A stretch of 64,000 nucleotides of DNA, from positions 271,825 to 335,824 of the forward strand of contig NZ_FOKG01000002.1 of NCBI RefSeq assembly GCF_900111885.1. Reading direction: 5' to 3'. This DNA is from Amycolatopsis marina. GTDB lineage: Bacteria; Actinomycetota; Actinomycetes; Mycobacteriales; Pseudonocardiaceae. A program made the translations under genes and the position numbers. Shown one piece after another: positions 20,301 through 30,201 of the stretch (position 1 is its first letter; every line of letters begins with the position of its first letter). The notes under the pieces are model-generated. The model ran no database searches. It saw only the letters and a list, made by a program, of their open reading frames with translations, and was not told the DNA's origin.

Positions 20301-21003
20301 CTCCAAGCCCGGCTCCTACGGCGCGGGCCTGCTGCCGCTGATGGACTCCGGCAACTGGCGCGACGACGCGGATCTCGCCGAGGTGTACGCCGTCTGGGGC
20401 GGCTACGCCTACGGCCGGGACCTCGACGGCGCGCCCGCCAGGGAGGACATGGAGAACTCCTACCGGCGGATCGTGGTGGCGGCGAAGAACACCGACACCC
20501 GCGAGCACGACATCGCCGACTCCGACGACTACTTCCAGTACCACGGCGGGATGATCGCGACGGTCCGCGCGCTGACCGGCACCGCACCCGCGTCCTATGT
20601 GGGCGACAGCACCACGCCCGACGCCGTGCGTACCCGTTCGCTCTCGGAGGAGACTGCGCGGGTGTTCCGGGCGAGGGTGGTCAATCCCCGCTGGCTCACG
20701 GCGATGCGCAGGCACGGCTACAAGGGCGCCTTCGAACTCGCGGCCACTGTGGACTACCTGTTCGGCTTCGACGCCACAGCGGGCGTGGTGGACGACTGGA
20801 TGTACGAGAAGCTTTCGGAGTCCTACGTGCTCGACGTGGAGAACCAGGAGTTCCTGGCCTCGGCGAACCCCTGGGCGCTGCGGGGCATCATCGAGCGCTT
20901 GAACGAGGCGGCCGATCGCGGCCTCTGGGCCGAACCGGACCCCGACCTGCTCGACCGCATGCGCGAGGTCTACCTCCGCCTGGAGGGCGACCTGGAGGAC
21001 TGA
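17383..21003 (+). CDS. cobN: cobaltochelatase large subunit
   Basis: CobN binds hydrogenobyrinic acid a,c-diamide and inserts cobalt with the ATPase/VWA partner. The 1206-residue protein has the normal length and CobN/BchH motifs such as MIQPPRGFGENP, HLGKHGSLEWLPGK, LTGTAPASYVGDSTTPD and LANPWALRG-like sequence near the end. The GTG at 17383 follows GGAGAGGAG. About residues 137-143 are encoded by a perfect 22 bp palindrome of the kind seen between genes at 39965-40018. It appears to have inserted in frame in a loop without breaking the gene. Confidence 0.96.
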   Translation: MILLLSTSDTDLLSARASGADYRLANPSRLDLADLPGLLDGADIVIVRILGSPKSWQEGLDTIRASGKHAVVLGGEQAPDAELMELSTTPAGIATQAHVYLAQGGPENLTQLYHFLSDTLLLTGHGFEAPAEQATWGALSRESAAGQDAPVVAILYYRAHHLSGNTAFVETLAAQIEAAGGRALPIYCASLRSREPDMMAALAEADALLVTVLAAGGTRPSEAGAGGDDEAWDVAEMAALDIPILQALCLTSDRDTWQDNDEGLSPLDAGNQMAVPEFDGRLITVPFSFKEMDDDGLPRYVPDAERAGRVARIALAHARLRHTPPGERKIALMLSAYPTKHSRVGNAVGLDTPASAVELLRQMRDRGYDLGPEAFPGVEPTGVLLPDGTPQPDGDALIHALIAAGGQDPEWLTEEQLAGNPIRVPAARYREWFATLPEELRAAMEEHWGPPPGELYVDRSQDPDGEIVLASLQAGNMVLMIQPPRGFGENPVAIYHNPDLPPSHHYLAAYRWLEEEFGAHAVVHLGKHGSLEWLPGKTAGLSASCAPDAVLGDLPLIYPFLINDPGEGAQAKRRAHATIVDHLIPPMARAESYGDLARLEQLLDEYANISAMDPAKLPAIRSQIWTLIQAAKLDHDLGVEERPHDAEFDDFLLHIDGWLCEVKDAQIRDGLHILGAAPVGEARVNLVLSILRAQQMWGGQQGAVPGLRSALGLKENAPMSDVDAVENTAHALVQAMEARDWSPGAVPAVCAEVLQGEGDSDVARVLTFAATEVVPRLAGTAAEIDAVLHALDGGYVPAGPSGSPLRGLVNVLPTGRNFYTVDPKAIPSRLAWETGQSLADSLLRRYREDTGDWPRSVGLSVWGTSAMRTSGDDAAEVLALLGVQPRWDEASRRVTGIEAIPLAELGRPRIDVTVRISGFFRDAFPHVIDLLDDAVRLVAGLDEPDSENYVRAHTRADLDRHGDQRRATTRIFGSKPGSYGAGLLPLMDSGNWRDDADLAEVYAVWGGYAYGRDLDGAPAREDMENSYRRIVVAAKNTDTREHDIADSDDYFQYHGGMIATVRALTGTAPASYVGDSTTPDAVRTRSLSEETARVFRARVVNPRWLTAMRRHGYKGAFELAATVDYLFGFDATAGVVDDWMYEKLSESYVLDVENQEFLASANPWALRGIIERLNEAADRGLWAEPDPDLLDRMREVYLRLEGDLED
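17793..17814. repeat. 22 bp palindrome inside cobN
   Basis: GCACTTTCCCGGGAAAGTGC, flanked by C and G, is a perfect palindrome. Its 18 bp core recurs exactly at 40001-40018 and with one change at 39965-39982. Here it lies within coding sequence. Confidence 0.85.
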
Positions 21004-21004
21004 G

Positions 21005-21048
21005 CGCGAGTTCGCCTTCTGTGCACTCGCGTTCGCGTTCTGTGCGCC
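21005..21048. repeat. 21 bp tandem repeats after cobN
   Basis: Two units, GAGTTCGCCTTCTGTG near 21008 and GCGTTCGCGTTCTGTG near 21029, have a period of 21 bp. They begin directly after the cobN stop. The family resemblance to the array at 21393 is clear in the TTCGCGTTC core. Confidence 0.6.
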
Positions 21049-21059
21049 TAAGATTGCCA

Positions 21060-21312
21060 CCTGCGGACGTGGGCGCGCACGTCAGCCGGCTCCTCCCGGA
21101 CCTGTACATAGCCCGCCTCCAGCAGACCGTCCGCCAGCTCGGCAGCCGAGAACTCGTCGTAGCCCTGCTGTTTGCGGATCCGCTCGGCCACGGCTGCACA
21201 TCGGCAGGATGAACACCAGTTCACCCTCGACGCACCAGTGGTAATTCCGGTCGCGAGAACCGTGCGTCGCCGGCGTCGCGACCAGAACCTCGACCGTCGT
21301 CGCTCCCCTCCC
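21060..21312 (-). pseudogene. decayed small conserved actinobacterial gene
   Basis: On the minus strand, one frame reads VEVLVATPATHGSRDRNYHW then CVEGELVFILPMC (about 21294-21197). This strongly resembles the N-terminus of a family of small uncharacterised actinobacterial proteins. A second frame then takes over with AERIRKQQGYDEFSAAELAD and continues to an RRWQS C-terminus and stop. The Gly/Cys-rich middle expected for the family is missing. No start codon precedes the first part: ACG stands where ATG is expected after GGGAGGGGAG. This looks like an internal deletion plus frameshift in a dead gene. The family assignment rests on memory of the motif. Confidence 0.45.
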
Positions 21313-21392
21313 CGTGAGCCCGCCCTCGCGGACCACCGCTGGATCCTTGAGTACCAGTGGGACCGACAAACACTGGCGGCAGCGGAGAAGCC

Positions 21393-21478
21393 GTGCACGA
21401 AAGGCAATCTCGCGTACACGAAACGTAAACTCGCGTACAGGAAACGCAATCTCAGGTGCACGAAACGCAATCTCGCGC
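21393..21478. repeat. 21 bp tandem repeats downstream of ilvD
   Basis: Read on the minus strand, four units each exactly 21 bp long start with GAGATTGCGTTTCGTG, GAGATTGCGTTTCCTG, GAGTTTACGTTTCGTG and GAGATTGCCTTTCGTG. They lie just past the ilvD stop. This is the most regular array of the family in the window. Confidence 0.9.
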
Positions 21479-21488
21479 AAACCTCGCG

Positions 21489-23162
21489 TTACGAGGTTAC
21501 GGCGCCGTTGGCTGCTGAGCCGACCAGTTTCGCGTACTTGGCCAGGACGCCGGTGCGGCGGGGGACCTCCGGCTGCTGCCAGCCTTCCTTGCGGCGCTGG
21601 AGTTCCGCCGGGTCGATCTCGACGTCGAGGGTGCGCTTCTCCATGTCGAGCACGATCGGGTCGCCGTCGCGGACGAACGCGATCGGGCCGCCGTGCGCGG
21701 CCTCGGGCGCGACGTGTCCCACGCACAGTCCCGTCGTGCCGCCGGAGAAGCGGCCGTCGGTCAGCAGCAGCACGTCCTTGCCGAGACCCGCGCCCTTGAT
21801 CGCGCCGGTGACCGCGAGCATCTCGCGCATCCCCGGGCCACCGCGCGGACCCTCGTTCTTGATGACGACCACGTCACCGGCCTTGAGCTCGCCGAGCGCG
21901 TCCATCGCCGCCTGCTCGCCGTCGAAGACCCTGGCCGTGCCCTCGAACCGCGCCGAGTCGAATCCGGCGCTCTTCACCACGGCGCCCTCCGGGGCGAGAC
22001 TGCCGTGCAGGATCGTCAGCCCGCCGGTCGGGTGGATCGGGTCGGTGAGCTTGCGGATCACCGAGCCGTCGAGCTCGGCCGGTGCCAGCTCGGCCAGGTT
22101 CTGCGCGACGGTGCGGCCGGTGACGGTCATGCACTCGCCGTGCAGCAGGCCGGCGTCCAGCAGCGCCTTCATCACCACGGGCACACCGCCGACGCGGTCC
22201 ACCGCGGTCATCACGTGCCTGCCGAACGGCTTCACGTCGGCCAGGTGCGGGACCCGGTCGCCGATCCGGGTGAAGTCGTCGAGGGTCAGCTCCACCTCGG
22301 CCTCGTGCGCGATGGCCAGCAGGTGCAGCACGGCGTTGGTGGAACCGCCGAGCGCCATGACCACGGCGATGGCGTTCTCGAACGCCTCCTTGGTCATGAT
22401 GTCGCGCGCCGTGAGCCCGGAACGCAGCATCTCCACGACGGCCTCGCCGCTGGCCCTGGCGAAGCCGTCCCGCCTGCGGTCCACAGAGGGCGGGCTCGCC
22501 GAGCCGGGCAGCGACATCCCCAGCGCCTCGGCCGCGCAGGCCATCGTGTTGGCCGTGTACATCCCGCCGCAGGCGCCCTCACCGGGGCAGATGGCGCGCT
22601 CGATCTTGTCGACCTGCTCGCGGGAGATCAGCCCGCGGGCGCAGGCGCCGACGGCCTCGAAGGCGTCGATGATCGTGACCTCCTCGCCGTCCACCGTGCC
22701 GGGCAGGATCGTGCCCGCGTAGAGGAACACCGAGGCGACGTCGAGCCGCGCGGCCGACATCAGCATGCCGGGCAGGCTCTTGTCGCAGCCGGCGAGTAGC
22801 ACGGTGCCGTCGAGGCGCTCGGCCTCGACCACGGTCTCCACGGAGTCGGCGATCACCTCGCGCGACACTAGGGAGAAGTGCATTCCCTCGTGCCCCATCG
22901 AGATCCCGTCGGACACCGAGATCGTGCCGAACTCCATCGGAAACCCGCCGCCCGCGTGCACGCCCTGCTTGCTCGCCTCGGCCAGCCGTTGCAACGACAG
23001 GTTGCACGGGGTGATCTCGTTCCAGGACGAAGCGACCCCGATCTGCGGCTTCGCGAAATCCTCGTCCCCCATGCCCACCGCGCGGAGCATCCCGCGCGCG
23101 GCGGCCCGCTCGATCCCGTCGGTGACCTCACGGCTGCGCGGCTTGATGTCATAGTCGGCCAT
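21489..23162 (-). CDS. ilvD: dihydroxy-acid dehydratase
   Basis: IlvD is the Fe-S dehydratase that makes the 2-keto acids for valine, isoleucine and pantothenate. The 557-residue protein has [44 protein letters not shown] with conserved cysteines, [17 protein letters not shown], and [23 protein letters not shown]. Length is normal. The ATG at 23162 ([10 protein letters not shown]) is preferred over an in-frame codon 18 bp upstream. It is divergent from tex. Confidence 0.97.
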   Translation of the reverse strand: MADYDIKPRSREVTDGIERAAARGMLRAVGMGDEDFAKPQIGVASSWNEITPCNLSLQRLAEASKQGVHAGGGFPMEFGTISVSDGISMGHEGMHFSLVSREVIADSVETVVEAERLDGTVLLAGCDKSLPGMLMSAARLDVASVFLYAGTILPGTVDGEEVTIIDAFEAVGACARGLISREQVDKIERAICPGEGACGGMYTANTMACAAEALGMSLPGSASPPSVDRRRDGFARASGEAVVEMLRSGLTARDIMTKEAFENAIAVVMALGGSTNAVLHLLAIAHEAEVELTLDDFTRIGDRVPHLADVKPFGRHVMTAVDRVGGVPVVMKALLDAGLLHGECMTVTGRTVAQNLAELAPAELDGSVIRKLTDPIHPTGGLTILHGSLAPEGAVVKSAGFDSARFEGTARVFDGEQAAMDALGELKAGDVVVIKNEGPRGGPGMREMLAVTGAIKGAGLGKDVLLLTDGRFSGGTTGLCVGHVAPEAAHGGPIAFVRDGDPIVLDMEKRTLDVEIDPAELQRRKEGWQQPEVPRRTGVLAKYAKLVGSAANGAVTS

Positions 23163-23275
23163 GCCCTGATGATGCCGCACAGGTCCGTGTTCTTCCCGGC
23201 AGGTCGACGGTGCACAATTCTGCGACGGCGTGCAACGCGAACGAGAGAGCGGGATCTGAGGAAGTGGGACAGGAC

Positions 23276-25705
<2,430 letters not shown>

Positions 25706-25748
25706 GTGCTGGGTCCTGATCTGTGTGGCGAGGGTGCCACCAGACCAG

Positions 25749-25754
25749 GACAAT
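25749..25754 (+). promoter_or_regulatory. -10 element of the GreA/GreB-family gene
   Basis: GACAAT lies 7 nt before the ATG at 25762. It supports leaderless transcription from that codon and makes the earlier in-frame ATG at 25753 unlikely. Confidence 0.4.
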
Positions 25755-25761
25755 GGCGGCC

Positions 25762-26220
25762 ATGTCTTCCACAGGTGGTTTGAACCCGGCCACGCGAGCC
25801 CGGCTGGAGCAGGAACTCGCCCAGTTGCAGGAGCAGCACGCCGAGCTGGCGCCACGATTCGGCGAGGAGTCCGTCGGCGACAGTGCGGACCAGGCGGACA
25901 TGCTCGAGCGCGCCGAGACGGCGGCCTGGATGGAACGACGCATGCACGAGATCAGGGAGCTGCTCAGGAGCGGCCCCGACGCCGAGGACTACGCCGTTGC
26001 GCCCGGCACGGAGGTGAAGCTGCGCTTCGCCGACGGCAGCGAGGACACGATGCGGATCATCGCGATCGCCGAGGAAGCCGTCGACGACGCGGACGCACTG
26101 ACATTGGACAGCCCGCTCGGCAAGGCCGTCGCGGCGCACGGCCCCGGCGACAAGATCACCTACCGCACCCCGAGAGGTGAGGCCACGGCGGAGATCCTTG
26201 AGATGACCCCGCCCAAGTAG
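25762..26220 (+). CDS. GreA/GreB-family elongation factor
   Basis: The 152-residue protein has an N-terminal helical hairpin (ATRARLEQELAQLQEQHAEL ... RMHEIRELLRSG) and a C-terminal FKBP-like GreA/GreB domain. The latter includes VAPGTEVKLRFADGSEDTMRI, DSPLGKAVAAHGPGDKITYRTPRGEATAEIL. It may act on paused RNA polymerase. The acidic tip residues of true GreA are not clear, so it may be an anti-pausing paralogue or a Gre-fold regulator. It is convergent with the next gene, with 10 bp between the stops. Confidence 0.85.
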   Translation: MSSTGGLNPATRARLEQELAQLQEQHAELAPRFGEESVGDSADQADMLERAETAAWMERRMHEIRELLRSGPDAEDYAVAPGTEVKLRFADGSEDTMRIIAIAEEAVDDADALTLDSPLGKAVAAHGPGDKITYRTPRGEATAEILEMTPPK

Positions 26221-26230
26221 CAAACCGGGC

Positions 26231-27136
26231 TCAGATCAGGTGGGCCCGGCGCCAGAGGCCGGTGGTGGGTCCGCCGATGAGGTCGTGTTCGCGGAGGAAC
26301 GGCACGACCTTCTCCCCCATCCAGCGACGCGTCTCGTGGAAGTGCGGGTTGGCGAGCGCGGCGGCTCGGCCCACGGCAGGGCGGATGCCGACGCAGGCAT
26401 ACACCTTCGGGTCGATCAGGCACTCGACCACCGCGTAGGACACGACGCCGGTGCGCCAGCGGTGCAGGCTCCGGCTCGCCCGGGACAGCGTGGGCATGGT
26501 CCTGGCGACCTCCTCCCGCGCGTACCGCACGTGCCTGGCCTCCTCGACCACGTGGATCCGGTTCACCGCGCGGATGAGGGGCTGGATGTTCTCGTCGTCC
26601 ATCATCGAGCGCTGCAGCCGGTCGGTGGTCTCCTCCGCGACAAGCACACTCGCGAACATCGACGGCCCGCTCGCGGTGGCCTTGAACAGCCGCGCGAGGT
26701 TGTGCACGATCCGCGGCGGCCCGTAGCGCGGCACGCCGAGGCGTTCGGCCGCCCTGGCGAACATGACCGAGTGCCTGGTCTCGTCACCGATCTCGGTGAG
26801 CGCGTACTGCGCGTGCGGGCTGCGGGGGTCGAGGTCGTAGGCATAGCGGGTGAGCATCTGTATCAGGCAGATCTCGAACCACAGCCCGACACTCATGATG
26901 CTGGCGATCTCGTGCTTGGACAGCTCGATCCGTTGCTGCTCGCTCAGCGTGTTCCACAGCTCGGTGCCGTAGAGCGACACCCGCTCCAGCGGCATGAACG
27001 GCTTGCCCTCGACCAGCGGCGCGTCCCAGTCGACGTCCAGATCGGGGTCGTAGGAGTTGCGCGCCGAGGAGGTCAGCAGCCGTGCCGCGGTGACCTGGGG
27101 GTCCCTGGATTGCTCTGCCCGGCTCGTTGTCGCCAT
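26231..27136 (-). CDS. AurF-like diiron oxygenase
   Basis: This is probably a non-haem diiron oxygenase of the p-aminobenzoate N-oxygenase AurF family. The 301-residue helical protein shows candidate metal ligands in order: VGLWFEICL, EIGDETRHSVMF, VLVAEETTDR and HVVEEARHVRYA, that is two ExxH motifs plus extra Glu. The substrate is unknown. The ATG at 27136 follows GAGGAG at good spacing. Its promoter region is shared with a divergent TetR gene and contains two operator-like palindromes, so that TetR probably controls it. Confidence 0.85.
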   Translation of the reverse strand: MATTSRAEQSRDPQVTAARLLTSSARNSYDPDLDVDWDAPLVEGKPFMPLERVSLYGTELWNTLSEQQRIELSKHEIASIMSVGLWFEICLIQMLTRYAYDLDPRSPHAQYALTEIGDETRHSVMFARAAERLGVPRYGPPRIVHNLARLFKATASGPSMFASVLVAEETTDRLQRSMMDDENIQPLIRAVNRIHVVEEARHVRYAREEVARTMPTLSRASRSLHRWRTGVVSYAVVECLIDPKVYACVGIRPAVGRAAALANPHFHETRRWMGEKVVPFLREHDLIGGPTTGLWRRAHLI

Positions 27137-27160
27137 TGACATTCTCCTCGTCGAGATAGC

Positions 27161-27204
27161 GGGTACAGCAAGTACTCGATACTCGGAGGGTACAGGCTGT
27201 ACCC
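27161..27204. promoter_or_regulatory. two operator-like palindromes between the AurF-like gene and its TetR
   Basis: GGGTACAGGCTGTACCC (27188-27204) is a perfect 8-1-8 inverted repeat. GGGTACAGCAAGTACTC (27161-27177) is an imperfect second copy. The first covers the expected -35 zone of the TetR gene, whose -10 TAGACT (27214-27219) stands 6 nt before the ATG. This is the expected layout for autorepression and control of the divergent gene. Confidence 0.8.
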
Positions 27205-27225
27205 ATTACTCGGTAGACTTGACCT

Positions 27226-27969
27226 ATGCCCATCCGGACGGCGCACCAGCGTGAGCAACACGACCAGCCGGACCGGTCCGGTCAGGACGGTCGCGCGACG
27301 CGCTGGCGCGGCCAGCACGACCGGCGGCGTGCGCAGTTCGTCGACGCCGCACTGCGGGCGATCGCCGAGCACGGCGCGGACGTCTCCACCGAGCAGATCG
27401 CCGAACAGGCCGGAGTCGCTCGCACCCGTCTGTACAAGCACTTCACCGACGCGGGCGAACTGCAGCGCGCCATCGCCCAGCGAGCCGCGGCGATGATCAC
27501 CGAAGAGCTGGAGCCGGTGTGGAACCCGCAGGGCACGCCCGCGCAGATGATCGCCACAGCAGTGGACACCCACCTGCGGTGGCTGACCGAGCACAGCGAG
27601 CTGCACCGCTACCTCACCCGGCACGCCCTCACCACGCAGGCACCCGGCACCTCGGGCTGCGTGGACGTCCAGACCGCGATCGGGGTGCACCTGACCGGCA
27701 TGTTCCACGGCTATCTCAGTCAGTTCGGCCTCGATCCGCGGCCTGCCGAGACCGTGGCCTTCGGCATCGTCGGCTACGTGGAATCGGCCACCACCCGTTG
27801 GCTGGAGAGCGAAGGAACCATCACGCAGGACGAACTCGCGGGCCTGCTCACCAGCGCCATCTGGACCCTGCTCGACATGCAGCTGCGCATCGGTGGCGTG
27901 GAACTGGACCCCGACCGGCCGCTCCCGCCGCTGTCCACGCCGGCCGCGCCATCGGCGGAACGCGACTGA
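27226..27969 (+). CDS. TetR-family regulator
   Basis: The 247-residue protein has a basic N-terminal tail and a TetR DNA-binding domain (RRRAQFVDAALRAIAEHGADVSTEQIAEQAGVARTRLYKHFTDAGEL, about residues 33-80), followed by a helical ligand domain. The ATG at 27226 fits leaderless transcription from TAGACT. It is divergent from the AurF-like gene, its most probable target, through the palindromes at 27161-27204. The ligand is unknown. Confidence 0.9.
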   Translation: MPIRTAHQREQHDQPDRSGQDGRATRWRGQHDRRRAQFVDAALRAIAEHGADVSTEQIAEQAGVARTRLYKHFTDAGELQRAIAQRAAAMITEELEPVWNPQGTPAQMIATAVDTHLRWLTEHSELHRYLTRHALTTQAPGTSGCVDVQTAIGVHLTGMFHGYLSQFGLDPRPAETVAFGIVGYVESATTRWLESEGTITQDELAGLLTSAIWTLLDMQLRIGGVELDPDRPLPPLSTPAAPSAERD

Positions 27970-28103
27970 TCCGGCGGTAACTCCGCCCAACCAGGCACAG
28001 CACATGCCTGTCCTTATATTTGTCCGCCAATATATTATGTCCATGGCAGCCAAACCCTCGATAACACCAGCTGTGATCAGTGGAGGAACACTCCTCCGCG
28101 GGA

Positions 28104-28871
28104 CTACCGGTCGAGCTGCAGTCGTCGCCAGGCGATACCGGTCAGTGCTGCGAACAAGATCGGGATGATCGCGACCAGGGCGAGCTGTCCGAGGTGGACG
28201 GTGTCGGGCCGCAGCGCCCACAAGGCCGGTGCGGCGAGTGGTAGCCAGGCCGCGGTGTCGAGTGCGGCGACAGCGGTGACTTGCGCGGCGATCAGGATCA
28301 CCAGGGTGACGGCGATACCAGGCAGCGGTCCGCGGCCGAGGGTCGCGGCCAAGCCGGCTGGAGTTGCGATCATCCCGGTGAGAACCGTGAGAGCCGCCTG
28401 GCGGGCGAGTTGCGACAGCGCCTCGCCGTTGACCGGCCCGAGTTCGAGGATGAGCCCGGCGGCCAGAACGAGGACGGTCAGGGTGAGGGCGATGGCGGCG
28501 GTCCACAGAAAGTGAATGCACAGTTTCGCCAGTGCGATCGTGTGCCGGGAGACCGGCAGGGCGAACAGGCCGGTGATGGTCCCTTCGGTGAACTCGCGGC
28601 CGAAGGTCCAGCTCAGTGCGATGCCGAAGGCGAGCAAGGCTCCGGCGGCGGTGATTTGAGCGGTGACGCCGGTCAGCAGGCTCCAGCCGGTCTCGTCGGC
28701 GAGTGGTCCGAGCTTGGCGTTGATCTGCTCGTTGCCGGCCAGGACTGCGGCGACCAGCGTCCCGGACAGGACGGCAATGCCGAGGACGACGAGGATGGTG
28801 ACGGTGTGTAACACACGGGAGGCGAGAGCCTTTCGCAGCTCGACGTGCACCGCGATACCCTGGGGATTCAC
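28104..28871 (-). CDS. ABC transporter permease
   Basis: The 255-residue protein has about six membrane segments, including VLHTVTILVVLGIAVLSGTLVAAVL (about 20-44), AAIALTLTVLVLAAGLIL and the C-terminal LGQLALVAIIPILFAALTGIAW. It resembles ABC-2/YhaP-like permeases, with FGREFTEGTITGLFALPVSR as a conserved cytosolic loop. Its ATG overlaps the ATPase stop (ATGA). The substrate is unknown. The region just beyond its 3' end (27970-28090) is locally AT-rich. Confidence 0.85.
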   Translation of the reverse strand: MNPQGIAVHVELRKALASRVLHTVTILVVLGIAVLSGTLVAAVLAGNEQINAKLGPLADETGWSLLTGVTAQITAAGALLAFGIALSWTFGREFTEGTITGLFALPVSRHTIALAKLCIHFLWTAAIALTLTVLVLAAGLILELGPVNGEALSQLARQAALTVLTGMIATPAGLAATLGRGPLPGIAVTLVILIAAQVTAVAALDTAAWLPLAAPALWALRPDTVHLGQLALVAIIPILFAALTGIAWRRLQLDR

Positions 28872-29596
28872 GATTTCCTCTGTTCGTCGTCGGCATGGAC
28901 CGAGTCGAAGAAGGCCCGTTCCAAATCCGGTGTGTCAGGGTCGAGGACGCCGACGATCCGGCCGTGATTGAGCACGGAGACGCGGTGTGCGATCCGGGCG
29001 ACCTCGTCGAGGTGATGGCTGGACACCAGCACCCCTGCCCCGTCGCCTACACGACGCAGCAGCGTCTCGCGAAGCAGGATCACGCCGGCGGGGTCGAGCG
29101 CGTTGGTCGGCTCGTCCAGCACGATCACCGCGGGATGATGCTGGAGTGCGGCGGCCAGGCCGAGACGTTGGCGGTTTCCCTGCGACAGCCTGCGCGCTCG
29201 AACAGCCGCGTAGCGGCCGAGGTCCAGCTCCGCGATCGCGGCATCCGCGGTGCCGGGAGCCGACGCGGCCCCGACGCCGTTCAGTCGGGCGGCAAGGGTG
29301 AGGTTGGTGCGGGTGTCCAGTTCGGGGTAGGCGAACGGGTGGTCCACCAGATGTCCGACTCGGCGCCAGACGCCGGGCGACACTCGGTGGAGCGGAACGC
29401 CGTCGATGTGCACGCTGCCGCCGTCGGTCAAGCGGAGCATCCCGAGGATCGCGCGCATCAGCGTCGTCTTGCCCGCGCCGTTGAGACCGACCAGCGCGTG
29501 CACCTCACCTGCCGCGACGGTCAGGTCGAGACCGAACAGGCCCGCGTCCGGCCCGAACACCCGGGTAGCGCCACGCACACTCAGTCGTTCAGTCAT
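28868..29596 (-). CDS. ABC transporter ATP-binding protein
   Basis: The 242-residue ATPase has Walker A GLNGAGKTTLMRAI (about 36-49), the signature LSQGNRQRLGLAAAL, Walker B VIVLDEPTNALDP, and the H-loop SSHHLDEV. The ATG at 29596 overlaps the upstream TetR stop by 8 bp, so regulator, ATPase and permease form one operon. The architecture resembles bacitracin- or lantibiotic-resistance type exporters, but the substrate is not determined. Confidence 0.9.
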   Translation of the reverse strand: MTERLSVRGATRVFGPDAGLFGLDLTVAAGEVHALVGLNGAGKTTLMRAILGMLRLTDGGSVHIDGVPLHRVSPGVWRRVGHLVDHPFAYPELDTRTNLTLAARLNGVGAASAPGTADAAIAELDLGRYAAVRARRLSQGNRQRLGLAAALQHHPAVIVLDEPTNALDPAGVILLRETLLRRVGDGAGVLVSSHHLDEVARIAHRVSVLNHGRIVGVLDPDTPDLERAFFDSVHADDEQRKS

Positions 29597-30143
29597 CGCG
29601 TGCTTCCAGGGTGCGCAACGCGACATCGACCGCGGCACGCAAGGTCAGCCGTTCGTCGCGAGCCCACTCGAACAGGGCCGCTGTCAGCACGGCGAGCACC
29701 GCGGCCGCTGCCGCGCGGGCGACGAGTACCGGTGCACCGTCGGCGATGAGCTGGTCGCCGATCCGGGCCTCGGTGGCCGCATTGACGCCCGCACTGCTCG
29801 CCCGCAGAGCCGCCGAGCCCGCGATGATCCTGACCCGGCGCCGCACCAGCTCCGACTCCGGCTCCGACAACCCGCTCAGCGCTTGACGGATCCCGCGCAC
29901 GGCCCGGACCAGAGCGGGATCGTCCACCGGCTGCCCGGCGACCGCGTCCGCGATCGCCGGATCGTAAGGATCGCTGAGGACGACCAACTCCTTGCTGGCG
30001 AAGTGGCGGAAGAACGTCATCTCCGTCACCCCCGCCGCGGCGACGATCTGCGCAACCGTGGTCTGTTCGAACCCCTGGACTTCGAACAGGTCCAACGCGC
30101 ACTCGATCAACCGCGCGTGCGTGCGTCTGTGCCGAGGAGTCAT
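29589..30143 (-). CDS. TetR-family regulator of the ABC operon
   Basis: The 184-residue protein begins MTPRHRRTHARLIECALDLF and has the TetR helix-turn-helix (TTVAQIVAAAGVTEMTFFRHFASKE). It is the first gene of the operon with the ABC ATPase and permease. A perfect inverted repeat lies 12-26 bp upstream of its ATG, pointing to autoregulation. An in-frame upstream extension crosses that operator and is rejected. Confidence 0.88.
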   Translation of the reverse strand: MTPRHRRTHARLIECALDLFEVQGFEQTTVAQIVAAAGVTEMTFFRHFASKELVVLSDPYDPAIADAVAGQPVDDPALVRAVRGIRQALSGLSEPESELVRRRVRIIAGSAALRASSAGVNAATEARIGDQLIADGAPVLVARAAAAAVLAVLTAALFEWARDERLTLRAAVDVALRTLEARDD

Positions 30144-30154
30144 CACAGCCGTAA

Positions 30155-30169
30155 TGTTAGCCGCTAACA
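30155..30169. promoter_or_regulatory. operator of the TetR-ABC operon
   Basis: TGTTAGCCGCTAACA is a perfect 6-3-6 inverted repeat just upstream of the TetR ATG (30143, minus strand). On the minus strand it ends in TAACAT, a candidate -10, so bound repressor would block the promoter. Confidence 0.75.
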
Positions 30170-30201
30170 AAGTGGCGTGGAGAGTAACCGCGAGGCCTTC
30201 C

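Noticed and set aside
18970..21060. Long minus-strand frame opposite cobN
   Set aside because: It lacks domains or a ribosome-binding site and lies wholly opposite conserved CobN sequence.
21393..21478. Tandem repeats as a CRISPR array
   Set aside because: Units abut with no unique spacers, are degenerate, and no cas genes are present.
21172..22722. 516-codon plus-strand frame over ilvD
   Set aside because: It is Ser/Thr/Arg-rich antisense of ilvD; the frame even reads through the repeat array.
28083..28098. GGAGGAACACTCCTCC as a terminator between the TetR and permease genes
   Set aside because: The stem is short, there is no T-run, and the surrounding AT-rich stretch does not extend the helix, so it was not annotated.
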